Source: Agapanthus africanus (Eukaryota; Streptophyta; Magnoliopsida; Asparagales; Amaryllidaceae). Taken from it: a stretch of DNA of 64,000 nt. Location: NCBI GenBank assembly GCA_030015575.1, contig CM057347.1:510263176-510327175 (forward strand), given 5' to 3'. The number at the start of each line of letters is the position of its first letter. Position 1 is the stretch's first letter. Both the position numbers and the translations under genes were made by a program. The notes beneath the pieces were generated by a model. The model worked only from the letters and a program-made list of their open reading frames with translations. It made no database searches and was not told the DNA's origin. This document shows positions 54,125-64,000 of the stretch, piece by piece.

Positions 54125-57115
54125 TGTTACACCCCGCTTCCCAAAATACGGAAAACGAGAGATGACTAGGCCAGCCATACTCCTACGGTCAAGGAATAAT
54201 CCCGCCGTAGTCACATTTCGGCTTCTAGCATTACATGGTAATCAGTAAACAAAGCACAGAAGTAAATGAAATACATCACTAAATTATTACATCAACTTTT
54301 ATTGTTCACAATTTACAATAAAACAAGAAAAAGAACTACTAACCAAGTTCGAATACAAGGTCTCTTTAAGGAAAGCAGTAAAAGTGAAGGAGGCACTCCC
54401 GACTAAATCTCCGCAAGCTCGAAGGGCAAGTCCGACTTCTGTGCTGGTTATTCCTCGAGGTCTGAGCATGCATACTCAGGTCGTCAGAGCGACGTAATAG
54501 CAATATTATAATAGTGACATGAAACGAGCAAAGAAGGTAATGACAGTGGAAGTAAAATGCAGGTAATCAATATGTCACTAACTGATGCAAAGTATGATCT
54601 GTGTCCCTATCAGTCTCTAAGTCATCTTTGAAATCGAGTTGTGGAAATGAGGATCATGTTTAACGAGGGTCTCGTACATACCCGAGACTACGGCCCGCTA
54701 TCACCCGGGATATAACCCTGTCAGCCGGACCGCTAGGCCCAACCTGATATATATAAGAGTCGTTGTTCGAATGATCATCCTCTAAATCACTGTCCTCGCT
54801 AAATACGATACTCTTTCGACTTCAATTTCCTCTTTTTCTCCAGGTTTACACTATTTATGAGTATGGTCTAGTCGTGTACAAGTATGCATCAATAACACGG
54901 TTTTGTCACTGTTCACTGTATTATTCACTGTCACGAATCATTCACTTTTTCATTGGCATAATTGACACTCCTAAACCAATACCATTCGCGCACGATAATG
55001 CATTGTACACTGGACAATAACGCGCACTATCACTATGTGTATGGCAATCGGGTAAGATATGTGCAGTTAACAAGTCATGTGTAATATGAACTATTACACC
55101 TTATGAGCTTATAAAAATTGCAGTAAATCATACGTTCAAAATCCAGTAAAATGATACAAAGGAGGTAGCCAGTAAACTCAGTCATAAGTTCATAAAAATT
55201 TATTTCAGTACAATCGGATTTCGGGTTTGCAAGTTACAGCCGTTTCTTTTTAAGTGTTCGCTACAGGAAATTCAGTTTCTGAACTGAACGTCCATTTCGC
55301 GACACAATTTTCATCCTATCGGGATCAGAATTTAGCGACACTATAGTTGAACGAAATTTAGGTTTTTCAATAGGGTTTCCAACGCACTAGATGGATTCTC
55401 AATCGCGCCTCTGCGTCAGAAGTTATGTACTGTACAACAATAGGGTATCAGTTCTGTTTCTGTTTGGGACTGCTATACGTCATGTTCGTTTAAATTACAG
55501 TTTAAATAGTAAACGACGGTAAAAAGGGCTGAAATCACTTTCATTATTTAGCTAACTGTTTCATCTTCACTATAGTGTAGGGTTCCGCAGTACAACATGT
55601 TCAAGCAGTAGAGGGTAAGCATTACAAGATGGAAATCAACAGCCAGAGCTGCTCTGGACTGCAGTCCAGAGCCGCTCTCCGAACCAGATTCCGTCGTCTT
55701 TTCAGTATAGAAACAATTTAAAACTTTTATGGGGTTCCAGGTCGTCGAGTCGGCTTCTATTTTAGCCCTTGAATGCATCATTCCAATTTGTAAACAATTA
55801 ATTATGATTTTTACAAGTTTCAGACGCGGAAAATTTTCAGTTTTAACGGGTGTAATTGGGGATGATCGTTCACGTCAGTAACGATTATATTTTTCAGCCA
55901 AGTTTTAACACAATGTTCATTACCACACGGGCCAGCTTATATGATCAATTTCCGTCAGTTTAATGGAAGGTTTTTGTTCGGCTTCTGTGTCGAACACATA
56001 CACTATATTAAGTCATACGAAGCGTTTATGCGGAATTTAACGGTATTTCTAATTTTAATAGTACAATTAGCATGAAGCAAGTAGGTAACTTGCCTGGAGA
56101 CGCGTTGACGACGCACGGCAGCGGCAACGGCACGAACGCGCAACGAGCTGCACGGCTAGGGTTCACGGCCTCGGCTCGAGTTTGGGTTCGTCGTCGGAGT
56201 TGCTCGGGGGATGGCTCTGTTGGCGTCGAGTGGCTGCAACGTCGAAACTCAGGTGAACGGCGGTAGCTGGTGGTCGCGGTGGTCGGCGGAGGTAGCTCCG
56301 GTGATGGGTGCAGCGATAGTGAGGTTGCAGCGAGGTGTGTGCAGGGGGTGGCGAGGAGGGGTTCTGGGTAGTGGGTGAAGAGGGGTGAAGGTGGTGCGAT
56401 GGGAGCGGGTGATCGTCGGCGGCGAGAGGGTGTGCAGGGGAGGCTCGGCGAGTAGGTTGGGTTCCGGCTCGGTGGTGGGTTGAAGATGGATGGGTTTAGG
56501 ATGATAGGTAGAGAGAGGAGATGGGTTTAGTGGAAGGAGGTGACTGAGGTGGTCGTCGTCATCGTTGTCGTTGTAGTTCAGCGGGTTGTAGGGATGAAGC
56601 AGGGTGTTTTATTTTTGGAGAGAGGAGAGGAGGGAGAACGAGAGTGAGGAGAGAGAAAGTTAGAGAGACGAGGAGGGGTTGAGGAGCTTGTGAGAGCGCG
56701 CGCGATTGTGGGTCGGGATCATGGGTCATGGGGCAACGAAGACGGGGCGTCGGCGAGACGACGTGGGCACGTAAGGAAACGAGCGGGAAAGAGAAAACGA
56801 AGTAGGGAAGAAAGGTTAACGGGTCGGGTCGGGCACGGTTTGGGCACGGGCTTGGAGTTGGGCCGGGAAGTGTTTAGGGATTTAATTATTTATTTAGTTT
56901 TACTTTGTTTTCTTTGGGCTGGGCTTCGGGGAATTGGATTTATTTATTTAATTCAAATTTTGTCTTGGGCTTTATTTGTTTAGGAAAAGAAATCAAGTAT
57001 TAAAAAAAACTAAGCAACCATTTTCATAAAAAAAATACGAGAAAAAGAATAGGAAAACATTCGGGAGACTAGGAAAAATATAGAAAGATTTTATTGATGG
57101 AAACGGAAATTTAGA
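54125..57115 (-). repeat. E2 5' LTR
   Basis: Left end on the plus strand is TGTTACACCCC. The right end is AAATTTAGA, where the expected terminal CA has mutated. It aligns throughout with 28739-31725, with a few small indels. No gene is supported inside. Confidence 0.9.
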
Positions 57116-57120
57116 TTTAA

Positions 57121-58665
57121 TATTTAACGGAGAAAGTCCATTGTATTTATTTGAAAAAAGTTGAAATTTAATGTTAATTTTTTGTAAAAGATAAAGTCCA
57201 TAGTATTTATCTTGAAAACGCTGAAAGTTGATGATGGCTTTTTTTGTAAATGGCAAAGTCCATTTTTTTTGTAAATGACAAAGTCCATGGTATTTATTTC
57301 GTAAACATTGAAAGATTATGGTATTTTTTTTATCAGACAGTGTATATGGTATTTATTTGGAAAAAAGAAAAGTTCATTGTATTTCAATAAAAAAACCAGT
57401 GGCCTTTTTGAAATTTAAAATTATTTATTTGAAATGGACAAAGCCCATGATATTTATTTGAAAAAAGTTGAAAGTTCATGGTACTTTTTTATAAAAGGCA
57501 AAGTTCATGATATTTATTTTGAAAACATTGAAAGTTTATGGTATTTTTTTGTAACGGATAAAGTTCATGGTTTAATGAAAATCTAGTGCTATCTATCTAT
57601 CTATCTATCTAATATATAGTTGGGTTGGTTAAGAAATTTTTTGCAAGTCAAAACACTATTTTTGTAATTTCCCCCTTTCCCCTTCCCTTTACCCATATTT
57701 ATTTCTATATCCTTTTCCCTGCTTCATTTCCTAAAGGCCCATGAAGCCCAAGAACAAAGAAAAATTTATTTGTGAGGTATCTATTTTTTAAAAATTATTT
57801 GGATTTTATTTTACTTTATTTTATTTCTTTAGGTTAAAAATTTATTTCTCAAGAATTTCCCATAATTAAAACTAATCAAGTAGTTGTTTTTTGTTTTTTT
57901 ATTCTACTCTTTGAAAAATATTCATGTGGTTTAAAACACCAAAATATGGTATTTATATAGTTGTCATAATTGTTTTTGGTATTTACAGCAAATCACAAAA
58001 TATACAGTGGTTATGTTAAAAAATACCAAAAGCTTTTTTGCAATCATAAAATGCTTTTAAGATCTAAGTTGTCATATAATATTTCTTATAATAAAAAAAG
58101 TTATATTTTTTTTTCTTTTATCATGCATTGCTTACGTGTTAAGTTGTAGCAACTCTGTATAGATTTATTTATAGAAAAATAATATTTGTTTCTAAATAAC
58201 AAAAAAGAACTAACAATCATATATCATTTTTAAACATAAATGAAAACATATATATATTAAAATAATATTTGTATCTTTTTTTCAACTGTAACAAAAAATA
58301 ATATTCGATCATATCCCATGCATTACGCGTGGGGTCAAAGTCCAGTTTACCTATAAAACATTGAAAAGTTTATGTTATCTATTTATAACGGAAAAAGTCC
58401 ATAGTATTTATCTAAAAAACAATAAATGTTAACATTAATAAATTTGTTACTATTTGTAACGGACAAAGTCGATGGTATTTATCTGAAAAAGGTTAACGTT
58501 ATTATTTGCATCGAACAAAGTCCAGTATTTTTTTAATGGACAAAATTCATGGTATTTATATGAGAAAAGTGAAAGTTCACTATATTTTAATGAAAATCTA
58601 GCAGTATTTATCTATAAAAATATTGAAAGTTCATGGTATTTTAAAGAAAAATCTATTGGAATTTT
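57121..58665. repeat. ~60 bp degenerate minisatellite, right part
   Basis: It resumes directly after E2's right TSD with the same AAAGTCCATGGTATTTAT core. It is interrupted by an AT-rich stretch (about 57590-58330) that contains a CTAT microsatellite at 57590-57612. Confidence 0.7.
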
Positions 58666-59952
58666 GAATAGATGGCATATTTGCAAATAGTGGGAAGGTG
58701 AGTTGATGGCAAATTCATAATTATGAGAAGTAGCAGAATTTTACCTCGAATTACCTCAAATGCCCCCGCCAAAACATTGGAATTAACGAAATAACCAGCT
58801 TTTTTGCAAAGAAATGTAAAGAATATTCTTTTTATTAAGGGCATTTTAGGAACATCCCTAAATTTGCACTTCTCGTATCTCTTTTTATTATTATAAAGAA
58901 AGACTATCCGAATGCACGTGCCACGCACATGATGATTTGATGGGCTTATTACTATAAGTCTGCAAATTTTGTTGCGAATATTGTCTAAATGGTTATACGT
59001 TACTGTTGAAATGAAAAGCATAAGACAAAATGAACAAACAAATTGACAACAATAATAATAAAAATTAGAGAAAATATATTAGAAGAGATGTTATATAAAG
59101 ATCATTTTGAGAGAGAAAACAGCTATAGTATGCAACAAATTTAAGTTTAAAAGTAATGTAGATAATAAAAGATGATTTGGAGATCCTTGCTCGCATGTAA
59201 TCAAACTCTTCTTTTAGTTTGGAGGTCTGAATTCTCTCTCATTCAATTCTTTTAATCACAAAAAAAACTTGAAGTTCTGATTGGGTCTAAGATGGATCCC
59301 GTGGAACATAAGTTTTATTATCACATGTTTTACATGAAAACTATTAGCTCAAAAAATAAGAAAAATTTGGTTGTTGCATGATGACCTATGATTGTTTGTA
59401 TATTGATGGATCAAAGAGATTAATATTAGAAAGGCAATGATCCAAAGAAATTTTTACCAGATAAAAGAAAATTGTTCCAAGCAAGTGTTGAAGTTTAGCT
59501 CTAGGAAGAGTAGAAGATTGATTCTCAGTAATCAAGGAATCATTCTGAACAATATTTTTAAAAAGATTTTAGGAATTTTTTGCTCATTGCAATGGAACAT
59601 ATCAATTTGCAGAAGGTGCAATAAAGTATCAACCCTAATATAAGTAATCATTTATTGACAAATTAGCATCAAAACTCAAATAAAAAACAACCAGAACATC
59701 TAAAATATAATGCACAATAGTCATACAATAACTAACAAGCCGATGCCTTCTAATTTTCCAAGCTTATACTGTAGATCATGTATCTCACTCCATATCACCA
59801 GTTCACCATCAATTTTGGCCTTGCTGGATCAAATAAAAGACTGTTTAGAACATTAGACAACCACTTTCTTAAATCCTACTATGAAAAATTAACCTCCTAT
59901 CGAACTAACATCATGCTTTTATATAAAATGAATGACCACAAACCGTGATGTG
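58666..59952. other. AT-rich intergenic DNA, no gene recognised
   Basis: Only short open frames without recognisable domains occur here. Confidence 0.6.
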
Positions 59953-60601
59953 TGTTATAGATGTGCTTCACATTCGATCCCCAAAGATTTCATACACGAA
60001 GTTCCGGAGTTATCACTAAACTACATGGAGATTTGATGTCATCTACGTGTCAGACGTCTGGGCAGTCTCAACGTCAGACGTCTGCCTCTACTCTGTATGC
60101 ACGAGCATATTTTGGGCAAACGTTTGCCTCGATGAGATTCAGATGTCTGCCGAGCGTCCTGTTCTTTTGGGAGATAAATCCTGACGTCTGGCCTCTCTTG
60201 TTCAGACGTCTGGTTTATACTTTGTTAGTTCGTGACTAAATACCAGACGTTTGCCAATTCTTTCAGCAGATATCTGCCATATATCTGAACCAGATATTTC
60301 CTTAGATAAGTAATTAGTTTTTTGAGGAAAAAATCTTTTATATGGTATATATATGATAGCTTATTTTAGACTTAGATCCGATACCTTTTGTTAATTTGGA
60401 AGAACCCATTAATAATTGTGAGAGATCTATGATTTGATAGAGATTTGTATTCTCTATTGATTTGTACTCCTCCGATATTTGATTATTAATAAATTTTCGC
60501 TTTCGTCTAATTAGTAAGTTCTCGTATTTCTATCTTGTTTGTGATTTGGTCTCTTCTCTATATCGTTTGGTTTGTGTTTTGTAATCTCCTTATATGCAAC
60601 A
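59953..60601 (+). repeat. E4 5' LTR
   Basis: The proposed start is TGTTATAGATGTGC and the end CA just before the primer site, about 650 bp. It contains a cluster of CAGACGTCTG palindromes (60048-60300). Exact ends are uncertain without the 3' LTR. Confidence 0.65.
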
Positions 60602-60604
60602 AAC

Positions 60605-60617
60605 CGGTATTAGAGCC
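60605..60617 (+). promoter_or_regulatory. E4 primer binding site
   Basis: CGGTATTAGAGCC differs at two positions from TGGTATCAGAGCC, the complement of initiator tRNA-Met. Confidence 0.7.
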
Positions 60618-60786
60618 ATTGTTGCGTTGTTGTGGGATTTTTGGTTGAACCATTAGATTTTTAATTTTGCGATCTTGGTTAATAGTGGGTAACGACAACT
60701 ACGTTCTCTTCCCCACTTTCTTAGATTGTGATTTTGAAATTTTAGGGTTCGTTAGTACTCAAAATATTTTGATTTGATCCAACATT

Positions 60787-61540
60787 ATGTCTTCGACAAT
60801 CATGAAGTTCGATGGAAATTGAGTTTTAGTTTGTGGCAAGTCCGTATGGTTGCCGTTTTGACTCAAAACAATTCGAAAAAGCCGATTCATGGGAAGGATA
60901 AAAAGCCTTTCACTATGACGATAAAAACTTGGGAGAAGATGGATGAAAAGGCCATCACGGCTACCCACTAGTGTTTGACAAACGAAGTTTTACAAGAGGC
61001 TTTAGTGGAGAAGATGACGGTTGATTTGTAGAATAAATTGGAGGAGTTATATTTAAGAAAATCTCTTATGAATACTTATATTGAAGCAGCGTCTTTACAC
61101 ACTTCGTATGTCAGAAGGCTCTCCAATAAAATCTCACACAGGTGAGTTTAATGCGATCATTACGGATTTGGATAAAATTGACATTAAGATTGATGATGAA
61201 GATCAGGCTCTTCACTTATTGTGTTCGTTGCCACCCTCATATAAGCACTTCCGTGACACCATGGTTTATGGACGAGACACGATGTCAATTAAGTATGTCA
61301 AGGAGAATTTGATGAACAAAGAGAAGATCGATAAGGAGTTGACTTCTACCGAATCGGATAGTTCATCGTTTGACTTATTTGTTCGAGGGCAATGGAGAAG
61401 AGAGATCCTGAAGCAAATAGGAAGAAATCGCGGTCAAAATCCAAGGCTAAAAACGTTACCTGCTATTATTATAAGAAGAAGGGGCGCTTCAAGATCGATT
61501 GCTTTAAGTTGCAGAATAAGCTAAAACAGGAAGACAAATC
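60787..61540 (+). pseudogene. gag: E4 gag
   Basis: It starts at the ATG 60787 (MSSTIMKFDGN). A frameshift near 60818 leads to the FSLWQVRMVAVL capsid motif. Stops lie at about 60969 and 61029, and a frameshift near 61080. It then reads well through LYTLRMSEGSPIKSH and DEDQALHLLCSLPPSY (about 61090-61240), followed by a frameshift near 61395. The zinc knuckle (CYYYKKKGRFKIDC, about 61462) has lost its second cysteine and its histidine compared with the CX2CX4HX4C form. Confidence 0.8.
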
Positions 61541-62790
61541 AAAGAAGGAGTTTTCGGTTGAAACGAATATAGCGGGGATCATAGATTCGGCTTGGTCTTA
61601 CCACATGTGTCCCAATAGGGATTTTTTTACCGCCTATGAGTTCATTAATGGTGGAGTGATTTTGATGGGCAACAATAGTTCGTGTCGAGCTATTGGTAAA
61701 GGGATAATCCAAGTCAAGATGTTTGACGGTGTTGCGAGGACATCGGCGGTATTCAGGCACATACCTGACTTGAAGAAGAATCTCATCTCTTTGGGTACAC
61801 TCGATGATAAAGGTTATAGGTTTTCCGTTGAAGGTGGAGTTTTGAAGATAACCGAAGGCGCTCTTGTTATGATGAAGGGCTTGAAGAAAGGGTCTTGGTG
61901 TTCTTTGCAGGGTTCGACGACTTCCGGATTGACGACTATTTTATCATCCAAATTTATGACGGATTTGAAAACTATTAGATTATGGCATATGAGGCTCGGG
62001 CATATGAGTGAGGGAGGTTTGGCCGAATTGTCGAAGCATGGTCTATTATGTGAGCAGAGTACAACGAATCTGGAATTTTGTGAACATTACGTCTTTGGAA
62101 AACAAAAGCGAGTTAGCTTTAGTTCGGCAGTGCACAACATGAAAGATACTCTACATTATATCTATTCAGCTGTTTGGGAGCCCTTTCCGGTTGCTTCTAA
62201 ACGAAACGGTATCTGCTTACCTTCATTGATTATTTTTCGAGAAAGTTTTGGGTCTACTTCTTGAAGCACAAAAGTGATGTGTTTACAATATTCAAGTAAT
62301 GGAAGACGTTGCTTGAGAAGAAGTCAGGGAAACAGATCAAGAGACTGGGGTTGGACAATAGGTTAGAATTTTACGGTGGAGATTTCAACAATTTCTGCAA
62401 GAACGAAGGCATAATTTGGCATCGTACCGTTGTCCATACACCACAGCAGAATGGAGTTGCGGAGCGAATGAACCAGACTCGTTTGGAGAAAGCGTAGTGC
62501 ATGTTGTCCAACGTAGGGCTTGGAAAGGAGTTTTGGGTAGAAATGGTAAATACAATATGTTATATTGTGAATTCGTCGCCTTATATGTCGCTAGGTAGTA
62601 AGACGCCAGAGCAGGTATGGTCGGGAAAACACACCGATTATTCAACCCTTAAGGTGTTTGGTTGCCCCGCTTATGCACATTTCCGTGAAAGCAAATTGGA
62701 TCATCGAGCGACGAAATGTATATTTCTCGGTTATGCTACTGGCGTTAAGGGTTATAGGCCGTGGTGTTCGGATTAGAAGTCACCAAATTT
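61541..62790 (+). pseudogene. E4 protease and integrase
   Basis: The protease active-site region is IDSAWSYHMCPNRDFF (about 61582), the D-S-A variant known in copia elements of this type. A conserved GAG-pre-integrase block with RLWHMRLGHMSEGGL follows (about 61978). The integrase zinc site CEHYVFGKQKR (about 62080) is damaged. After frameshifts near 62140 and 62264 the catalytic core continues with LDNRLEFYGGDF (about 62353) and HTPQQNGVAERMN (about 62437). A TAG at 62495 and a TAG near 62774 interrupt it. The C-terminal block FGCPAYAHFRESKLD is at about 62658. Confidence 0.8.
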
Positions 62791-63189
62791 TATGATTAGC
62801 AGAGATGTGATGTTTGATGAATATGCTATGTTGAAACCGAATAACAAGGAATCTCCAGTTGTATATGATTCAAGGAAGGACGAGCCGAGAGTTGATATTG
62901 AGATCGGTGACAGCTCGGCTTCGCAGAAGATCTCTCCTTCTCCATCGCCTGAAGAAGCTCAAGTGGAGCAGTCCCATATGAGGATTATTTGCTCCCTCAT
63001 GACCGACAGAGAAGGGATATAAGACCGCCACAGAGGTATGGCTATGATGACCTAGTGGTGTATGCGCTGTCATTGCAAAGACAGTTGATAGTAGCGAGCC
63101 GACAAGTTATAAAGAACTCATCTCATCCGATAAAACAGCTCGTTGACTAATCGCTATAAATGAAGAGATTGACTCTCTTCACAAGAACC

Positions 63190-63900
63190 AAACTTGAAAG
63201 CTAGTGATGCCCGAAGGAGGAAAGAAGATAGTTGGCTGCAAGTGGATTTTCAAAAAGAAAAAAAGGTGACCAAGGGGCAATTGATACAAGATACAAGGCA
63301 CGGTTGGTAGGTAAAGGCTATTTGCAGGTGCGGAGAGTTGACTTCAGTGAGGTATTTTCTCCAGTTGTTAAACACACCTCTATACGTATCTTGCTCGGTT
63401 TGGTAGCTATGCAAGATTTGGAGCTTGAGCAGCTCGATATGAAGACTGCATTCTTGCACGGTGATTTGGTGGAGAAAATCTACATGCAACAGCCCGAAGA
63501 TTTTGAAGTTGAAGGAAAAGAAGACCACTTTTATTTGTCAGATAAGTCTCTCTACGGTTTGAAGTAGTCCCAGGATGTTGGTATAAGAAATTCGACTCCT
63601 TCATAAAGGAAATAGGGTTTACGAGAAATATGGACGACAGTTGTGTATATTCGAAGAACCTCGCCGATAGTTCTTTCATATATTTACTACTCTGTATTGA
63701 TGATATGTTGATAGCAACAAAATATATGTTTGATATTATGACTTTGAAAGAACAGTTGAAAGGTAAGTTTGAGACCAAGAATTTGGGAGCGGCCAAGAAA
63801 TACTTGGTATGGAGATCAAGCGCGATCGCAAGGGAGGAAGGCTATACTTGTCTCAACAGTGATATATTGAGAAAGTTTTGAAGCGTTTCGGTATGACAGA
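63190..63900 (+). pseudogene. RT: E4 reverse transcriptase
   Basis: RT blocks GCKWIFKKK (about 63235), YKARLVGKGYLQ (about 63292), DFSEVFSPVVKHTSIR (about 63340) and LDMKTAFLHGDL (about 63438) are present. A TAG at 63565 and a frameshift separate these from the catalytic CIDDMLIA box (about 63694). The region 62791-63190 is the degraded linker. Confidence 0.85.
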
Positions 63901-64000
63901 CGCTAAATCTGTAAGTATTCTGTTGGCAGCTCATTTTAAAATTTCAGCTCGTTTATCACCGCAGACAGAGGATAAGATTAGATGCATATCGAATGTTCCA

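Larger units (their letters stand above)
28739..57115 (-). mobile_element. E2: Tekay-type Ty3 chromovirus, split by nested E3
   Basis: The two LTRs (28739-31725 and 54125-57115, 2987 and 2991 bp) are similar and flanked by TTTAA on both sides. The primer site and gag are next to the right LTR and the purine tract is next to the left LTR, so the element lies on the minus strand. Internal coding order is gag, protease, RT, RNase H (interrupted by E3 at 51315/33533), integrase and a chromodomain-like tail. Without E3 the element is about 10.6 kb. Frameshifts and stops in every domain make it inactive. Confidence 0.92.
59953..64000 (+). mobile_element. E4: copia LTR retrotransposon (Tork/TNT1-like), 3' cut by window
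   Basis: A short LTR, a primer site (60605), gag, protease, integrase and then reverse transcriptase appear in that order. Integrase before RT defines the copia superfamily. The sequence ends inside the RT/RNase H region, so the 3' LTR lies beyond the window. Many frameshifts and stops show an old copy. Confidence 0.88.

Noticed and set aside
1-64000. tRNA or rRNA genes
   Set aside because: The only tRNA-like matches are the 12-15 base primer binding sites of E2, E3 and E4; no cloverleaf or rRNA segment was recognised by eye.

Overview
This is plant nuclear DNA, almost certainly from a flowering plant with a large, repeat-rich genome. The evidence is Ty3-type retrotransposons of the Tat and Tekay types, a copia element, a plant mobile domain gene, a CACTA-like end, plant-style 70-84 bp AT-rich introns, and initiator-tRNA-Met primer sites. 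I see no recognisable single-copy host gene, and the species cannot be named from the sequence.

Layout. (1) 1-20225: a giant Tat-type Ty3 element (E1), cut at its 5' end by the window edge. It has a decayed sense gag-pro-RT-RNaseH-second RNaseH-integrase reading frame (24-9298). Next comes a 3.4 kb noncoding stretch of hairpin arrays and minisatellites (9299-12733). A complete antisense gene of eight exons encoding a plant-mobile-domain protein follows (17535 down to 12734), then a polypurine tract and a 3' LTR that stops abruptly at 20225. (2) 20226-24366: remains of other elements. These are an LTR-like promoter region with a perfect four-module heat-shock element, a decayed Ty3 pol fragment, and a CACTA-like terminus. 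(3) 24367-28738: AT-rich DNA with small tandem duplications, a short terminal-inverted-repeat element, and the start of a ~60 bp minisatellite. (4) 28739-57115: one nested insertion with matching target duplications at every level. A minus-strand Tekay-type chromovirus (E2, TSD TTTAA) landed in the minisatellite. A plus-strand Tekay-type chromovirus with 3.5 kb LTRs (E3, TSD ACACC) landed in E2's RNase H. Two solo LTRs then landed in E3's LTRs: an E2-family LTR (TSD GTTTT) in the left one and a Tat E1-family LTR (TSD ACGCA) in the right one. (5) 57116-59952: the rest of the minisatellite and featureless AT-rich DNA. (6) 59953-64000: a decayed copia element (E4) running off the window.

The most interesting object is E1's antisense gene. 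All seven predicted coding introns are GT-AG, 70-84 bp long and in phase 1. It has a TATA box on its own strand, a splice acceptor just before its ATG, and an AATAAA just after its stop. It sits next to arrays of short hairpins whose stems differ but stay self-complementary, as expected if the fold is being preserved. E1 therefore looks like a retrotransposon carrying a divergently transcribed spliced gene, with structured repeats between the two convergent units. This copy is decayed by nonsense mutations, so function must be judged from sister copies.
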